A DNA stretch of 64,000 nt. Origin: Candidatus Dechloromonas phosphorivorans (GTDB lineage: Bacteria; Pseudomonadota; Gammaproteobacteria; Burkholderiales; Rhodocyclaceae). The notes beneath the pieces were generated by a model that did no database searches, was not told the DNA's origin, and saw only the letters and a program-made list of their open reading frames with translations. The stretch lies in contig JADKIP010000014.1 in NCBI GenBank assembly GCA_016721185.1, positions 372,001 through 436,000 of the forward strand. The letters run 5' to 3'. Below are positions 8,291-17,069 of the stretch, in pieces; the first letter of the stretch is position 1, and each line of letters starts with the position of its first letter. The position numbers were made by a program, and so were the translations under genes.

Positions 8291-9211
8291 CCAAAGCATG
8301 GGCTGGCCATTACCGCCGCTTTGATCATTGGCCGCCGCGGGCACAGTGCCGCTGTCGGTCGATAGCGCTTCCGGACAATGGTGGGGGAGCACCAGAGCAT
8401 TTGCCGGGTCGGTGATGGCGAGCGCACGAATTACTGCGGCATGGGTTCTGACTCCGCCGAAAATGGTCGCAAACGCCACGTCGGCGGCATCGCGCCCGGT
8501 ACCAAAGTGGACATAGCCCATCGGGATGCCGGTATTGGACGGGTCGAAGATGTACCAGCGATAGCCGAGATAAACCTCGACGTAAGCATGAAAGTCCGAA
8601 GGGCCGAGCGATGGGTCGGCGCCGTAGTCGGTGCCGGTGGTAAAACGCGCCGGAATATTGAGGGCGCGGCAGAGGGCAATCATCAGGTGCGCGAAGTCGC
8701 GACAAACCCCGACTTGCTCGACCAGCGTATCGACCGCCGAGGTCTTTGAGTTGGAGCTGTTGGGGGTGAAAGCGACATGGTTATTCACCCAGTCGCGAAT
8801 CGCCTGCACCCGGCGGTAGCCTTGCGGGAGTCGGCCGAATTCGTTATTCGCCAGCTTGATCAATCGGTCTGACTGGCAATAGCGGCTGGGGTAAATGTAG
8901 CCAATGACGTCGGGCGGCAAATTCTGGATCGCTATTTCGGCAACCTGCGCCGGGTCTGCAAAATAGTGGTTGAGATCCACCGTTGCCGCGTATAAAAGCT
9001 TCAGGTCGCCCGGCTGGGCGCGCACGTAGAGATTCCGGTTGCCGGTGATCGCTGCGGTATTCATCCGTTGCGGGATGGCCTGGCTGAGCGTCAGGCTTTC
9101 GGCAGAAATCGCCTGACTCGGCGTGTGCGCCGCGTGTACGTTGAATACAAAGTCGGCGCCGTTGCCGTCGATTTCATAGTTCAGTTCGATCTGAAGTTCG
9201 ATACGAATCAT
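8288..9211 (-). CDS. Transglutaminase-like cysteine protease family protein
   Basis: From ATG 9211 (preceded by AAAGGA; an in-frame ATG at 9238 has a poorer site) the protein has 307 residues. Residues 1-140 form the N-terminal beta domain seen in bacterial transglutaminase-like proteins. The catalytic core follows, with all three triad residues visible: Cys in VEQVGVCRDFAHLMIALCRA, His in PSDFHAYVEVYLG and Asp in WYIFDPSN. No signal peptide is present, so it is probably cytoplasmic. These proteins act as peptidases or amide hydrolases; the substrate is not known. A copy of the GTGCGCCAGC palindrome lies about 100 bases upstream. Confidence 0.85.
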   Translation of the reverse strand: MIRIELQIELNYEIDGNGADFVFNVHAAHTPSQAISAESLTLSQAIPQRMNTAAITGNRNLYVRAQPGDLKLLYAATVDLNHYFADPAQVAEIAIQNLPPDVIGYIYPSRYCQSDRLIKLANNEFGRLPQGYRRVQAIRDWVNNHVAFTPNSSNSKTSAVDTLVEQVGVCRDFAHLMIALCRALNIPARFTTGTDYGADPSLGPSDFHAYVEVYLGYRWYIFDPSNTGIPMGYVHFGTGRDAADVAFATIFGGVRTHAAVIRALAITDPANALVLPHHCPEALSTDSGTVPAAANDQSGGNGQPMLW

Positions 9212-9314
9212 GTCGTTTTTTCCTTTTCGTTCAGCCATTTAGTTCTTTGCGCGAGGTTGTCATCGGATCAGTTTCGCGCTATGGCACCTATCTTCCCTTG
9301 GAAAAACCGGGTGC

Positions 9315-9332
9315 TCTGTGCGCCAGCCCACG
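9315..9332. promoter_or_regulatory. Candidate shared operator, site 1
   Basis: Reads TCTGTGCGCCAGCCCACG; its complement CGTGGGCTGGCGCACAGA fits the near-palindrome TGTGCGCTGGCGCACAGA seen beside other stress genes. It lies about 100 bases upstream of the transglutaminase-like gene. Confidence 0.4.
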
Positions 9333-9394
9333 TTCGGCTGGAATATTCGGCGTCCTCCCGGTAAGCGCACTGGATTCAGCCCGGGGCGCCGGCT

Positions 9395-11340
9395 TTATTT
9401 CCTTTTACGCGGTGCCATGTCGCTCGTCTTGATGCCGGCGTCCGACTTGGCTTCGCTCAGCAGAGCCCGGCAGTTGCTGTCCAGCTCCGTGCCAAAATCG
9501 AGCAGTGGAATCAGTGCGCCGATGCCCGAGGTGGCCGCACCCAGCGCCACCGCCAGGCCGCCGCGTGCGATGACGCCGCCCATTTCCGGGCGCAGTGCCG
9601 GGTTCTTGAAGGTGCCGGAGATCACAATCGGGCCGCGGAGCGAGGCCAGACTGAAACCCTTCGATTGCGGCACCAGTCTGAGGTTGAGCGATTCGTCGGT
9701 GAAATTCACATTGCCGCTGCCCGTAATGTTGACCTTGGTCGTGTCGAGCACCAGATCCTTCACCACGAAGTTGCCATCAACCGCCTTGAAATTACCCACC
9801 ATGCAGCGAATCGGCACCTGCTTGTCGCCGCCCAGCAGCGCCAAAAAAGTGTTGGCGATATCGAGATTCGACAGCCTGAGCATCAACTCGCCGACTGAGC
9901 CGCCATCCATGATCAGCGCCGTTTCACCGTTGGCCGAGGCAAGCATCTGTGCGATCGAATTGCCGCGACCATCGAGCCTGGCCCGGCCGCCCATCGTGCC
10001 GGTATCGGCTCCGGCCAGTGTGGAACCGGGGAACATCTGGTCGAGATTCAGGCCTTTCGCCGTGATGTCCGCGTGCGTCGCAATCAGCGGCTGGCGACCG
10101 TCCATCTCGATCGTCGACACCAGATTGCCGCCCGCCATGACGAAATCAATCGGCGCGAGCTTGAGCACGCCATCGGTGACGATCAGATGCGCCTTCATCT
10201 TGCTCAAGGGCAGGCGCTCGCTGATGATGTTTTCGCCACGGAATTGCACATCAGCATTGGCCGCCTGCAGTTTTTCCAAGTTGAACGGCTCGGTCGGCAG
10301 CACCTTGTTGCCGGGCGGCGGATTTCGGGCGGGCTGCGCTGCAACCCTGGCTGCAAACCGGGCTTCGCCCCGATGAAGCCGCCGAGGTCTTTCATGACCA
10401 GTTGTTTCGACACCAGATTGGCGGTGATCATTTGCGGCTGCTTGCTGCGGTCAACCGCAAAATCACCCGAAATATCGCTTTGCCCGACCGTGCCCTTGAA
10501 ACGGCGGAAGGTCCAGACCTCGCCCATATGATCGAGGAACCCCGCCAGCTTGTAGGGTGGCGTCGGCGGAAAAGGCACGCCGATGATCGGGAAGAGCTGT
10601 GCCAGATCATTGCCGGCCAGGGTGAAGTTCAGTTGCGCCGCCTTGAAATGCAATGGGTCGAGCAGGCTGCCGGCGATGCTGAATTTTGTATTCCCCAGCA
10701 TCCCGCTGGCTTCGATCGGGTAAGGATTATCGACCCGGCGCAAACTGAGCAGGGCACCGCCGTGCGCCTGAAGGCGGCTCGACAGGCCCTTGAATTGACC
10801 TTTTCCGGTCACTTCCAGACTGGCTTCCCGGGTTTTTAACGCAAACGACAGATCGGTCTTGACCGCCGGGTCGCGATAGTTTGCGCTGCCGTGATCGATG
10901 CTGAGCCGGTCGACGTTCGGGAGTTCAAGCGACTTGCTTTTGTCCTGCGTCTTGAAGCGCCAGTTCGGTTCACCGCGCTGACTCACTTCAAGGATGAGAT
11001 GAGGCTCGGAGAGAGTGATCTCGGGAAAGGCCAGTTTGCCGATCAGTAGCCTGAGCGGGTTGATCGTCAAATCGAGGCGCTTGATTGCCGCCATGCTGGG
11101 TTCTGTGCTCCATGCCGCATTGCCGAGCACGATGTCGTTGGCGATGATGCACGGCGGCCACGCAAACTCGACGTTCAGCTCGCCATTGATTGCAAAGCTG
11201 CGGCCGGTGGTATCGCTGACCCAGCGCGAAATCGGGGCACGCAACAGGTTCCAGTCGAACAGGCTGGCGACCAGAAACATCGCCAGCACGAGCGCTAGAA
11301 AAATGCCGGCTAACCATTTGAGCAAGCGGGGCAGGGTCAT
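9395..11340 (-). CDS. AsmA family outer-membrane-assembly / lipid-transport protein (one frameshift)
   Basis: From ATG 11340 the protein starts with a single N-terminal anchor (LLKWLAGIFLALVLAMFLVASLF), then SDTTGRSFAINGELNVEF..PPCIIANDIVLGNA, the AsmA start signature. It ends with an AsmA-like C-terminal domain (LVLDTTKVNITGSGNVNFTDESLNLRLVPQSKGFSLASLRGPI). One G is missing near 10347; restoring it joins KPGLQPG to VAAQPARNPPPGNKVLPTEP without loss. AsmA-like proteins span the periplasm and are linked to lipid movement and outer-membrane homeostasis. Length after repair is about 648 residues, usual for the family. A copy of the dispersed GGTCRAC element lies within it. Confidence 0.85.
10438..10473 (+). 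repeat. Dispersed GGTCRAC/A-tract element, copy in asmA
   Basis: Reads TTGCTGCGGTCAACCGC then AAAA and a GAAAT block. It lies antisense within the AsmA coding region and is in frame there. Confidence 0.45.
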
Positions 11341-11449
11341 GGCGACGGAGGGTGCAAGGTGGGGGGCTTTCGATGGTGGTGGGTGGGTTGGCGGAATACG
11401 GTTGGCTTCAGAGCTTCGTTTGATTGTCGGTTGCCCGGTTGTGCCGCGC

Positions 11450-11466
11450 CGTGCGCCAACGCACAT
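11450..11466. promoter_or_regulatory. Candidate shared operator, site 2 (perfect palindrome)
   Basis: GTGCGCCAACGCAC at 11451-11464 has perfect GTGCG/CGCAC arms around CCAA. It lies between asmA and the 24-residue membrane peptide gene, with a second site 180 bases further on. Confidence 0.45.
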
Positions 11467-11476
11467 TGGGCCGGGA

Positions 11477-11540
11477 GTTTTTTCAGACGCGTGGTTTGTC
11501 AGAAGTCTGGTTTGTCAGAACCCGGCTTTGTCAGCACCTC
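11477..11540. repeat. 16-bp tandem repeat (three clear units)
   Basis: Units GGTTTGTCAGAAGTCT (11493), GGTTTGTCAGAACCCG (11509) and GCTTTGTCAGCACCTC (11525) follow head to tail, with a weaker fourth unit at 11477 (GTTTTTTCAGACGCGT). It is noncoding and lies between two candidate operator copies upstream of the 24-residue peptide gene. Confidence 0.7.
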
Positions 11541-11632
11541 GGTCAGGTTCGCGCGCGCATCGACTTGTTTCCGGTGATTGCCGGCGTTGCTTCGGGGGCT
11601 TGGGTTTTTTGCGCCCTGTCGAAAGCCGAACC

Positions 11633-11654
11633 TATGTTCGTTGGCGCACAGAGC
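11633..11654. promoter_or_regulatory. Candidate shared operator, site 3
   Basis: TATGTTCGTTGGCGCACAGA fits the right half of TGTGCGCTGGCGCACAGA. It lies about 90 bases upstream of the 24-residue membrane peptide gene. Confidence 0.4.
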
Positions 11655-11745
11655 TTCGCGAGCGGGCGGGGTAAGGTGAGTTATGGCAAGTAGTGAGCTG
11701 CCATTACACCCGCCGGATGTCTAACCCGTTGAAAAGGAAATAGTC

Positions 11746-11820
11746 ATGAACAACATCATCTATATCGTTGGCCTGATCGTCGTCGTTCTCGCTGTCCTGT
11801 CATTTTTCGGCCTGCGCTAA
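11746..11820 (+). CDS. 24-residue hydrophobic membrane peptide
   Basis: The ATG at 11746 follows AAAAGGAAATAGTC, an excellent ribosome site. The product begins MNNIIYIVGLIVVVLAVLSF and ends FGLR, a single membrane helix with a short cytoplasmic tail. Similar tiny one-helix proteins are, to my recollection, common in Betaproteobacteria and usually go unannotated. The strong ribosome site, the perfect helix and two candidate operators upstream argue that it is real. It may modulate a membrane complex or mark envelope stress; function unknown. A GGDEF gene starts 78 bases downstream on the same strand and could be co-transcribed. Confidence 0.7.
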   Translation: MNNIIYIVGLIVVVLAVLSFFGLR

Positions 11821-11898
11821 AAGCGCGATTGGGTCAGAAAAACAACGCCTTGAAGGAATCAAAACCACGTTCCGGGCTTTGGTAAAAAGGGAGTTGTG

Positions 11899-12762
11899 AT
11901 GGATAAGGTGAAAAAAACAGCCCCGGAAAGTGGCCTTCCGGCAGAGGCTTCGCTGACCCATACACTGGGGAAAAATGAGCGGGTCAAAGACCTTGTTGCG
12001 GAATGCGCCGACGATTTGTCGACGGTCAATGCCGGTCTCAAGGAAGAATTGGTCAGTGGCGAAAAAACGCCAGGTGTCGAAAACGCGCTGGAAAAAAGCA
12101 AGCTTGTCGAAAGTAAGGTACAGATCGCTTCCGAAGCGCTGGCAGAAGTCAATTTGGCCCTGAAGGCTGAGGTGGAGGAACGCCACATGCTGGAAGAAAA
12201 GCTGGCGACGGCGACGAAGGACGGTGAAGACGCCCGCCATACCTCGCTGCATGATTCCCTGACTGGTCTACCGAATCGCGCTTTGTTCAATGATCGGCTG
12301 AATCACGCCTTGGCTCAGGCAAAACGGCACGGTTCAAGCGTGGTGGTGATGTTTCTCGATCTTGATGATTTCAAGAAAATCAATGACACGCACGGGCATG
12401 AGGTCGGTGATGCGGTCTTGATGGCTGTCGGGGAACGTCTCCGGGAAGTCACTCGCAACGACGACACGGTCTGCCGTCAGGGCGGTGATGAGTTCCTTTA
12501 TTTGCTGCAGGACATCCGAAACCTCGCGGACATTAAGCCGGTTGCAGAGAAAATCATCAATGCGGTTCAGGCACCTTGCGAGATCAAGGGACGAGATGGC
12601 AATTTGAACCTGAGCATCCAGGCGAGTATCGGCATAGCGATTTTTCCGAACGACGGCAGCAGTGCCGATGCGCTGCTCGATTGTGCCGACAAGGCGATGT
12701 ACCGGGCAAAGCGGGAAAAGTCCGGGTATTTCTTTGCCGAAAACTTAAGCAAACCGGATTGA
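11899..12762 (+). CDS. Diguanylate cyclase (coiled coil + GGDEF)
   Basis: A protein of 287 residues from ATG 11899 (GGGAG five bases upstream; a GTG one codon earlier is too close). Residues 1-110 are charged and helical, with likely coiled coil (ALAEVNLALKAEVEERHMLEEKL) and no membrane span. Residues 118-282 form the GGDEF domain: HDSLTGLPNRALFNDRL, FLDLDDFKKINDTHGHEVGD and the intact active-site RQGGDEFLYLL near residue 193. It makes c-di-GMP from two GTP. No RxxD inhibitory site is evident five residues before the motif. The input signal is not visible. It lies just after the tiny membrane peptide gene. Confidence 0.92.
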   Translation: MDKVKKTAPESGLPAEASLTHTLGKNERVKDLVAECADDLSTVNAGLKEELVSGEKTPGVENALEKSKLVESKVQIASEALAEVNLALKAEVEERHMLEEKLATATKDGEDARHTSLHDSLTGLPNRALFNDRLNHALAQAKRHGSSVVVMFLDLDDFKKINDTHGHEVGDAVLMAVGERLREVTRNDDTVCRQGGDEFLYLLQDIRNLADIKPVAEKIINAVQAPCEIKGRDGNLNLSIQASIGIAIFPNDGSSADALLDCADKAMYRAKREKSGYFFAENLSKPD

Positions 12763-12844
12763 TTGCGGGAATTAAAAACAAGAACTAAAGCCAGGAATTC
12801 AAACTGGAGACTGCCGCCGGAGACAACATTCCGGCTCACCGGCT

Positions 12845-13471
12845 TCACGGCTTTGGAACCCGAATTCGGCTGATCATCAGCGAGCCGGAAAGGGCGAAGA
12901 TCAGCACAAGAGGATGTAGCCGGAAACCGGCCAGGGTCAGTTCGCCGAACCAGAGCGCCTGATTGACCGCACCCGTTACGGCGGCGATAAAGAGCAGGCC
13001 GACGATCAGGAGCGAGGTCGGGATGGGCGTGCCTTCAAAATATTTCACCTTGTCGCCGCCTCCAGAAAGCTCTTCGGCGGTCACGTTGTAGCGGGCTAGC
13101 CGGGAGACGCCACAAGCGACAAAGTAGGCGAGGGCGATGCGGTCATAAAGACCATTCATGCCCAGGGCGTAGCCCATGACGGCCGGTGCCACGCCAAAGG
13201 AAATGATGTCGGCGAGGGAATCAAGTTCCCGCCCCATCGCCGATGTCTTCTGACGCCAGCGGGCGATGCGGCCATCGAAAACGTCAAATGCCAGTGCGGC
13301 CACGAGCAGCGCGCAGGCGAAGTAGATATGCCTGATATCGCCGGTCTGCAGGTAGGTCATGGTCGAAAATAGCGCGCCGATGCCGCTGATGGCGTTGCCG
13401 AGGGTGAACCAGTCGGCCAGATGAAACTCACGAATCATTGAGAACGGTTTTGGCTTTTGCGGGGTTGTCAT
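12845..13471 (-). CDS. pssA: CDP-alcohol phosphatidyltransferase, PssA-like
   Basis: From ATG 13471 (AAGGT ribosome site) the protein has 208 residues and about six membrane helices. The CDP-alcohol transferase motif is complete: DGRIARWRQKTSAMGRELDSLAD, i.e. DGxxAR-x8-G-x3-D-x3-D, near residues 65-88. The layout fits phosphatidylserine synthase (CDP-diacylglycerol plus serine) of the membrane-bound type, but a close relative such as phosphatidylcholine synthase cannot be excluded. The gene is divergent from the Spy-like gene, with a candidate operator between them. It stands alone; no psd gene is adjacent. Confidence 0.8.
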   Translation of the reverse strand: MTTPQKPKPFSMIREFHLADWFTLGNAISGIGALFSTMTYLQTGDIRHIYFACALLVAALAFDVFDGRIARWRQKTSAMGRELDSLADIISFGVAPAVMGYALGMNGLYDRIALAYFVACGVSRLARYNVTAEELSGGGDKVKYFEGTPIPTSLLIVGLLFIAAVTGAVNQALWFGELTLAGFRLHPLVLIFALSGSLMISRIRVPKP

Positions 13472-13548
13472 GGTGACCTTATCGTTGATGGGCGTTCTGT
13501 ACGTCTGCGCTACAAGGAGACACAGTGCGCCGATGAGCTGGCCAGCTC

Positions 13549-13567
13549 CGTGTGCTGGAGTACATTC
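13549..13567. promoter_or_regulatory. Candidate shared operator, site 4
   Basis: CGTGTGCTGGAGTACATTC fits TGTGCGCTGGCGCACAGA (purine/pyrimidine swaps only at most positions). It lies between the divergent pssA-like and spy-like genes. A related half, TCTGTACGTCTGCGCTACA, begins at 13496. Confidence 0.4.
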
Positions 13568-13650
13568 AATTGCGTGGATGAGCGATAAATTGATCTGCGA
13601 GTAGCCAGTGCCAAGACCGGCACGAAGCTCATCTTTCAAAGGAATATCTC

Positions 13651-14148
13651 ATGAATCCCTATGGCAAGTTAATCCCCGCACTTCTCCTCGCCGCCGGTTT
13701 GGGTAGTTTGGCCGCGCCGGTTTTTGCTGAACCTGGCTGTGGCCCAATGGGCGACCGTGACTACCGTCATGAGCGCTACTCAAAAAACATGGAGCAGCAT
13801 CAGAAAAAGCTGCACGACACCTTGAAGCTGAGCGCAGAACAAGAGCCGGCCTGGAAAAAGCTGGTTGAAACCGAGCAGACGATGCACCCGGCGAAGGCGG
13901 CCAAACGGGAAGACTGGTCGAAACTTTCAGTCACTGAGCGTGCCGACAAAATGCTGGAAATGTCCAAGGCGCGTCAGGAGCGGATGGGCGAGCATGTCGT
14001 CGCCTTGAAAGCCTTCTACGCCGTGCTGACGCCGGCCCAGCAAAAGAGTTTTGAAGATTTTCATGCCGGTGCACGCAGTGCCATGGGAAACAAACACCGC
14101 TCAGGAATGAACAAGGCTGACATGATGCAGGCGCCCAACAAACCCTGA
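13651..14148 (+). CDS. Spy/CpxP-family periplasmic chaperone
   Basis: A 165-residue protein with a clear signal peptide (LIPALLLAAGLGSLAAPVFA, cleavage before EPG). The mature part is highly charged and helical, with two LTxxQ-type motifs: LKLSAEQEPAWKKL near residue 50 and AVLTPAQQKSFEDF near residue 130. Spy/CpxP proteins form cradle-shaped dimers that hold unfolded envelope proteins and, for CpxP, damp the CpxA sensor. Position next to a lipid-synthesis gene and a possible shared operator fits envelope stress. A rho-independent terminator follows about 25 bases after the stop. Confidence 0.88.
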   Translation: MNPYGKLIPALLLAAGLGSLAAPVFAEPGCGPMGDRDYRHERYSKNMEQHQKKLHDTLKLSAEQEPAWKKLVETEQTMHPAKAAKREDWSKLSVTERADKMLEMSKARQERMGEHVVALKAFYAVLTPAQQKSFEDFHAGARSAMGNKHRSGMNKADMMQAPNKP

Positions 14149-14172
14149 TTGAGCTTCGGGTCTTGCCGATCA

Positions 14173-14200
14173 AAAACCCTGGCCGTTCAGCCGGGGTTTT
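14173..14200 (+). terminator. Rho-independent terminator after the spy-like gene
   Basis: Arms AAAACCCTGGC and GCCGGGGTTTT (11 bases, one G-U pair) enclose CGTTCA; the 3' arm ends in TTTT. Confidence 0.75.
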
Positions 14201-14350
14201 GACATCCAACCCCGGCGACGTGTCCGCAGTTTACTGCGCGTCAGTTATGCCAAATATCGCCCTGGCTGCTTGCAAATTCCCGGCCTGCTACAATCGACAG
14301 CCTCTCAACACCGAGGTCGCATGCCTTCCAGGTAACGGGCGACTTCTCGC

Positions 14351-15661
14351 ATGGATATAGTTCTGATTTTTGTATTAATTCTCGTCAATGGCTTGTTTGC
14401 CATGTCCGAGATTGCTGTCGTTTCATCCCGCAAATCCAGACTCCAGAATCTGGCCGATGACGGTAGCCTGGGGGCCCAGGCGGCACTCTCCCTGCATCAG
14501 GAACCGGCCAGTTTCTTTTCCACCATCCAGGTGGGCATTACCTCGGTCGGCATTCTGAGCGGCGCCATTGGCGAAGCTGCGGTGGCTGATCCACTCTCGG
14601 CATGGCTTGCCGGTATTCCGTTGCTGGCCCCTTACGCAAGAACCATCGCATTGACGATTACCGTGGTCGGCCTGACTTACGTTTCGGTGGTGGTGGGCGA
14701 ACTGGTGCCCAAACGCCTGGCGATGCTCGCTCCGGAAGGCATCGCTTCGCTGATTGCCCGACCGATGATCGTGCTGGCCCGGATCACCCATCCGCTGGTC
14801 GTCATCCTGTCGAGTTCCTGTACGACCATCCTGCGTCTTCTCGGCACTCGCCCCAAGGAAGAGCAGCCGGTGACCAACGACGAAATTAACGTGCTGATGG
14901 AGCAGGGCGCGGAGGCCGGCGTCTTTCACGAGAGCGAGCAGGAACTGGTCTCCAACGTGCTGCGCCTCGACGAACAGTGCATCGCCGCGATCATGACGCC
15001 GCGTCGTGAAATGTTCGTGGTCGACCTTGATGAAGATGAGGAAACGGTTCGGCAACGGATCGTCGATACCGAATACTCGCGGCTGGTGGTTTGCCGCGAC
15101 GGCCTGGACCATATTCTCGGCATTCTGCAAACCGGCGATTTGCTCAAGAAGGCGCTGCCCGGCCACTGCATCACGGCGGCTGACGTTGAGTCGGTGCTGC
15201 ATCCGCCGCTTTACGTGCCGGAAACCGTGACCACGACGCAACTGCTGGAAAGTTTCCGGCGCGCCCGCCTTCAGTTTGCGTTGATTGTCGATGAATACGG
15301 CGATGTGCAGGGGCTGGTCACGCTGACCGACGTGCTCGCTTCCATCGTCGGCGAACTATCGGTGCCGGAAGCGCCGGAGGACCGTGACATGGTGCAGCGC
15401 GAGGACGGTTCCTGGCTGGTCGCTGGCGACGTCGGCGTCGAGCGCCTGAAGTCGGTACTCGATATTGACGATGATCTGCCCGGTGAAAACGAGCGTGGCT
15501 TTCATACGCTGGGTGGTTTCATCATGCACGCCCTTGGCCGGATTCCATCACCGACCGACCATTTCAGCGCCGAAGGCTGGCGCTTCGAGGTGATGGACAT
15601 GGATGGGAACCGGGTCGACAAGGTGCTGGTTTCCGTGCTGCCCAATACCGAGTCTGCCTGA
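14351..15661 (+). CDS. CNNM/CBS/CorC-HlyC transmembrane protein (UPF0053)
   Basis: A 436-residue protein in three parts. First is a DUF21/CNNM membrane domain with about four helices (residues 1-185; VLIFVLILVNGLFAMSEIAV, then VGLTYVSVVVGELVPKRLAM). Then come two CBS domains (about 205-335; IMTPRREMFVVDLDEDEETV and FALIVDEYGDVQGLVTLTDV) and a C-terminal CorC_HlyC domain (about 345-430). CorC-type proteins bind ATP/Mg2+ and are linked to Mg2+ or other divalent-cation export. The old name hemolysin is misleading. It is monocistronic as far as seen. Its start is supported by the hydrophobic first helix; the ribosome site is weak. Confidence 0.9.
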   Translation: MDIVLIFVLILVNGLFAMSEIAVVSSRKSRLQNLADDGSLGAQAALSLHQEPASFFSTIQVGITSVGILSGAIGEAAVADPLSAWLAGIPLLAPYARTIALTITVVGLTYVSVVVGELVPKRLAMLAPEGIASLIARPMIVLARITHPLVVILSSSCTTILRLLGTRPKEEQPVTNDEINVLMEQGAEAGVFHESEQELVSNVLRLDEQCIAAIMTPRREMFVVDLDEDEETVRQRIVDTEYSRLVVCRDGLDHILGILQTGDLLKKALPGHCITAADVESVLHPPLYVPETVTTTQLLESFRRARLQFALIVDEYGDVQGLVTLTDVLASIVGELSVPEAPEDRDMVQREDGSWLVAGDVGVERLKSVLDIDDDLPGENERGFHTLGGFIMHALGRIPSPTDHFSAEGWRFEVMDMDGNRVDKVLVSVLPNTESA

Positions 15662-15717
15662 TCGGTTGATCGGCCCAATCCTGGTTGAATGCAGCAGGTA
15701 ACGGTTTGATTGCTGCC

Positions 15718-15751
15718 TGCTGCGGTCAACCCGAAAAAAAGCAAAAAATCA
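15718..15751 (+). repeat. Dispersed GGTCRAC/A-tract element, intergenic
   Basis: TGCTGCGGTCAACCCG then AAAAAAA, GC and AAAAAA. This is one of the cleanest copies, between the convergent CNNM and alternative-oxidase genes. Confidence 0.6.
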
Positions 15752-15778
15752 CTGACTACAATCTCGGCAGGGAGTCGA

Positions 15779-16405
15779 TCAGCCCTTGTCAGCCTCCAGC
15801 TCGTTGGCAAATTGATGATTGACATCGCGGTGTTTGGCCTCATCGGCGCGAACCGCGATGATCACCTCGCGCAAGCGGGCGTCGGGGGCGAGCTGCCAGT
15901 AATCGATCGCCACCTTGGGGGCCGCGACGTTGGCGTAGGTGCCTTGATCCACCCCGGCCAGGTACTCGGTGTAGCTGTGAACCGCCTCTTCTTCAAGATA
16001 ACCAATGACGCGATGTGCGGTTGGGGGCGAGATCAGGTAGAGCAGGAAATAGACGTTATAGAAAACGCCTTGCACCAGCAGAATCAGCCACCGCTCCAAG
16101 CGTGAGGGCTGGGCGATCTCGATGAAGGTCATCAAGTGCATCCGTTCATTTTCGGCTTCGTCAATCAGCGTCCGAATCCAGCCGTGATCGCTTTCCATCC
16201 GGCGCAAGGCGCGTAAATGCTGCAACGAGCCGCCGACCATCCCCGGTACGGCGGCCACGGTTTCCAGTACGACCGCGCGATGGCCATAGCGCTGGGCGAA
16301 AAAAGTATCGGCGAAGAAGCGCAGAAACTTGACGAAGGCGTGCGCGGCGCGGTCACGAAAACCTTGGGGTGCGTAGTGCTGCTGCAGCGGTGGTGTGTCC
16401 GGCAT
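15779..16405 (-). CDS. aox: Alternative oxidase (cyanide-insensitive quinol oxidase)
   Basis: A 208-residue protein, typical of bacterial AOX. All di-iron ligand motifs are present in order: LETVAAVPGMVGG, EAENERMHLMTF, LEEEAVHSYTEYL and RADEAKHRDVNH. The hydrophobic RWLILLVQGVFYNVYFLLYL is the membrane-contact region. AOX oxidises ubiquinol and reduces oxygen to water without proton pumping, on the inner face of the cytoplasmic membrane, resisting cyanide, NO and sulfide. CTGGAG precedes the ATG. Bacterial AOX genes are sporadic; in Vibrio fischeri the gene is NO-responsive. No NsrR-type box was recognised here. The 390-base upstream gap is long enough for complex control. Confidence 0.92.
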   Translation of the reverse strand: MPDTPPLQQHYAPQGFRDRAAHAFVKFLRFFADTFFAQRYGHRAVVLETVAAVPGMVGGSLQHLRALRRMESDHGWIRTLIDEAENERMHLMTFIEIAQPSRLERWLILLVQGVFYNVYFLLYLISPPTAHRVIGYLEEEAVHSYTEYLAGVDQGTYANVAAPKVAIDYWQLAPDARLREVIIAVRADEAKHRDVNHQFANELEADKG

Positions 16406-16798
16406 TTGGGGCTCCAGTGTGTGGTTCGAGAACGGCAGGATGGGCTGTGGCGCTTGAGATTGACGCCGGCCGCGCTCAATGGCGAATGCGGGCAGGTTCG
16501 CTGCACCACGCCTCGGCTTGGCTGGCTCATCATTGCCTTATCGGCCTTGCCGGGTCAGTTCGCAAAGGCACATAGCGGTGAAAAAATGTGGCGGCGGTCG
16601 CCTCATCAGGCTTGTTTGTTCGACAGCAGATTTTTTGTTTCGGCATAAAGCGGGAAGCCGATTTCATTGGTCAAGACAGATTTGGCTGTATGGGCGGCAG
16701 CGTACAGAGCGCGATCGATTTCATCGCTAATCTCGGTTTTGCGAGTGCTGGATTGAAAAGTTCGGTACTTCCTACCCAACCATTAAAAGGAGCACATC
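16406..16798. other. Intergenic region between aox and csbD, with operator-like sequence
   Basis: No supported gene. It presumably holds the aox promoter (leftward) and the csbD promoter (rightward). At 16686-16710, CTGTATGGGCGGCAGCGTAC followed by AGAGC resembles the shared operator but with a spacer about four bases longer. The csbD ribosome site AAAAGGAG lies at its right end. Confidence 0.45.
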
Positions 16799-16984
16799 AT
16801 GAACAAGGATCAAGTTAAGGGTCTCGTCGAAGAAGCCACCGGTAAAGTCAAGGAAGTTACCGGTAAGGTCGTTGGCAACAAGGATCTGGAAGTGGAAGGT
16901 AAGGTTCAGAACACCGGCGGAAAAATTCAGTCGGCCTATGGCGATCTCAAGGAAGACCTGAAAGACGCAGTCAAGGGCAAGTAA
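16799..16984 (+). CDS. CsbD family stress protein
   Basis: A 61-residue, highly charged, Gly/Lys-rich protein: MNKDQVKGLVEEATGKVKEV, then EVEGKVQNTGGKIQSAYGDL. This is the textbook CsbD pattern of four short amphipathic repeats. CsbD-like proteins are abundant general-stress proteins of unknown biochemical role. AAAAGGAG five bases before the ATG gives a very strong ribosome site. A PRC-barrel gene follows 85 bases downstream on the same strand and shares its terminator, so the two are likely one stress transcript. Confidence 0.93.
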   Translation: MNKDQVKGLVEEATGKVKEVTGKVVGNKDLEVEGKVQNTGGKIQSAYGDLKEDLKDAVKGK

Positions 16985-17069
16985 ATCGGGCCGCGTTTGC
17001 CTGATGCATGGCTGGCGGTGAAAGCCGTCGGTCAACCGTAATTTCTGAACGGTTTGAACGGAGTAGCAA

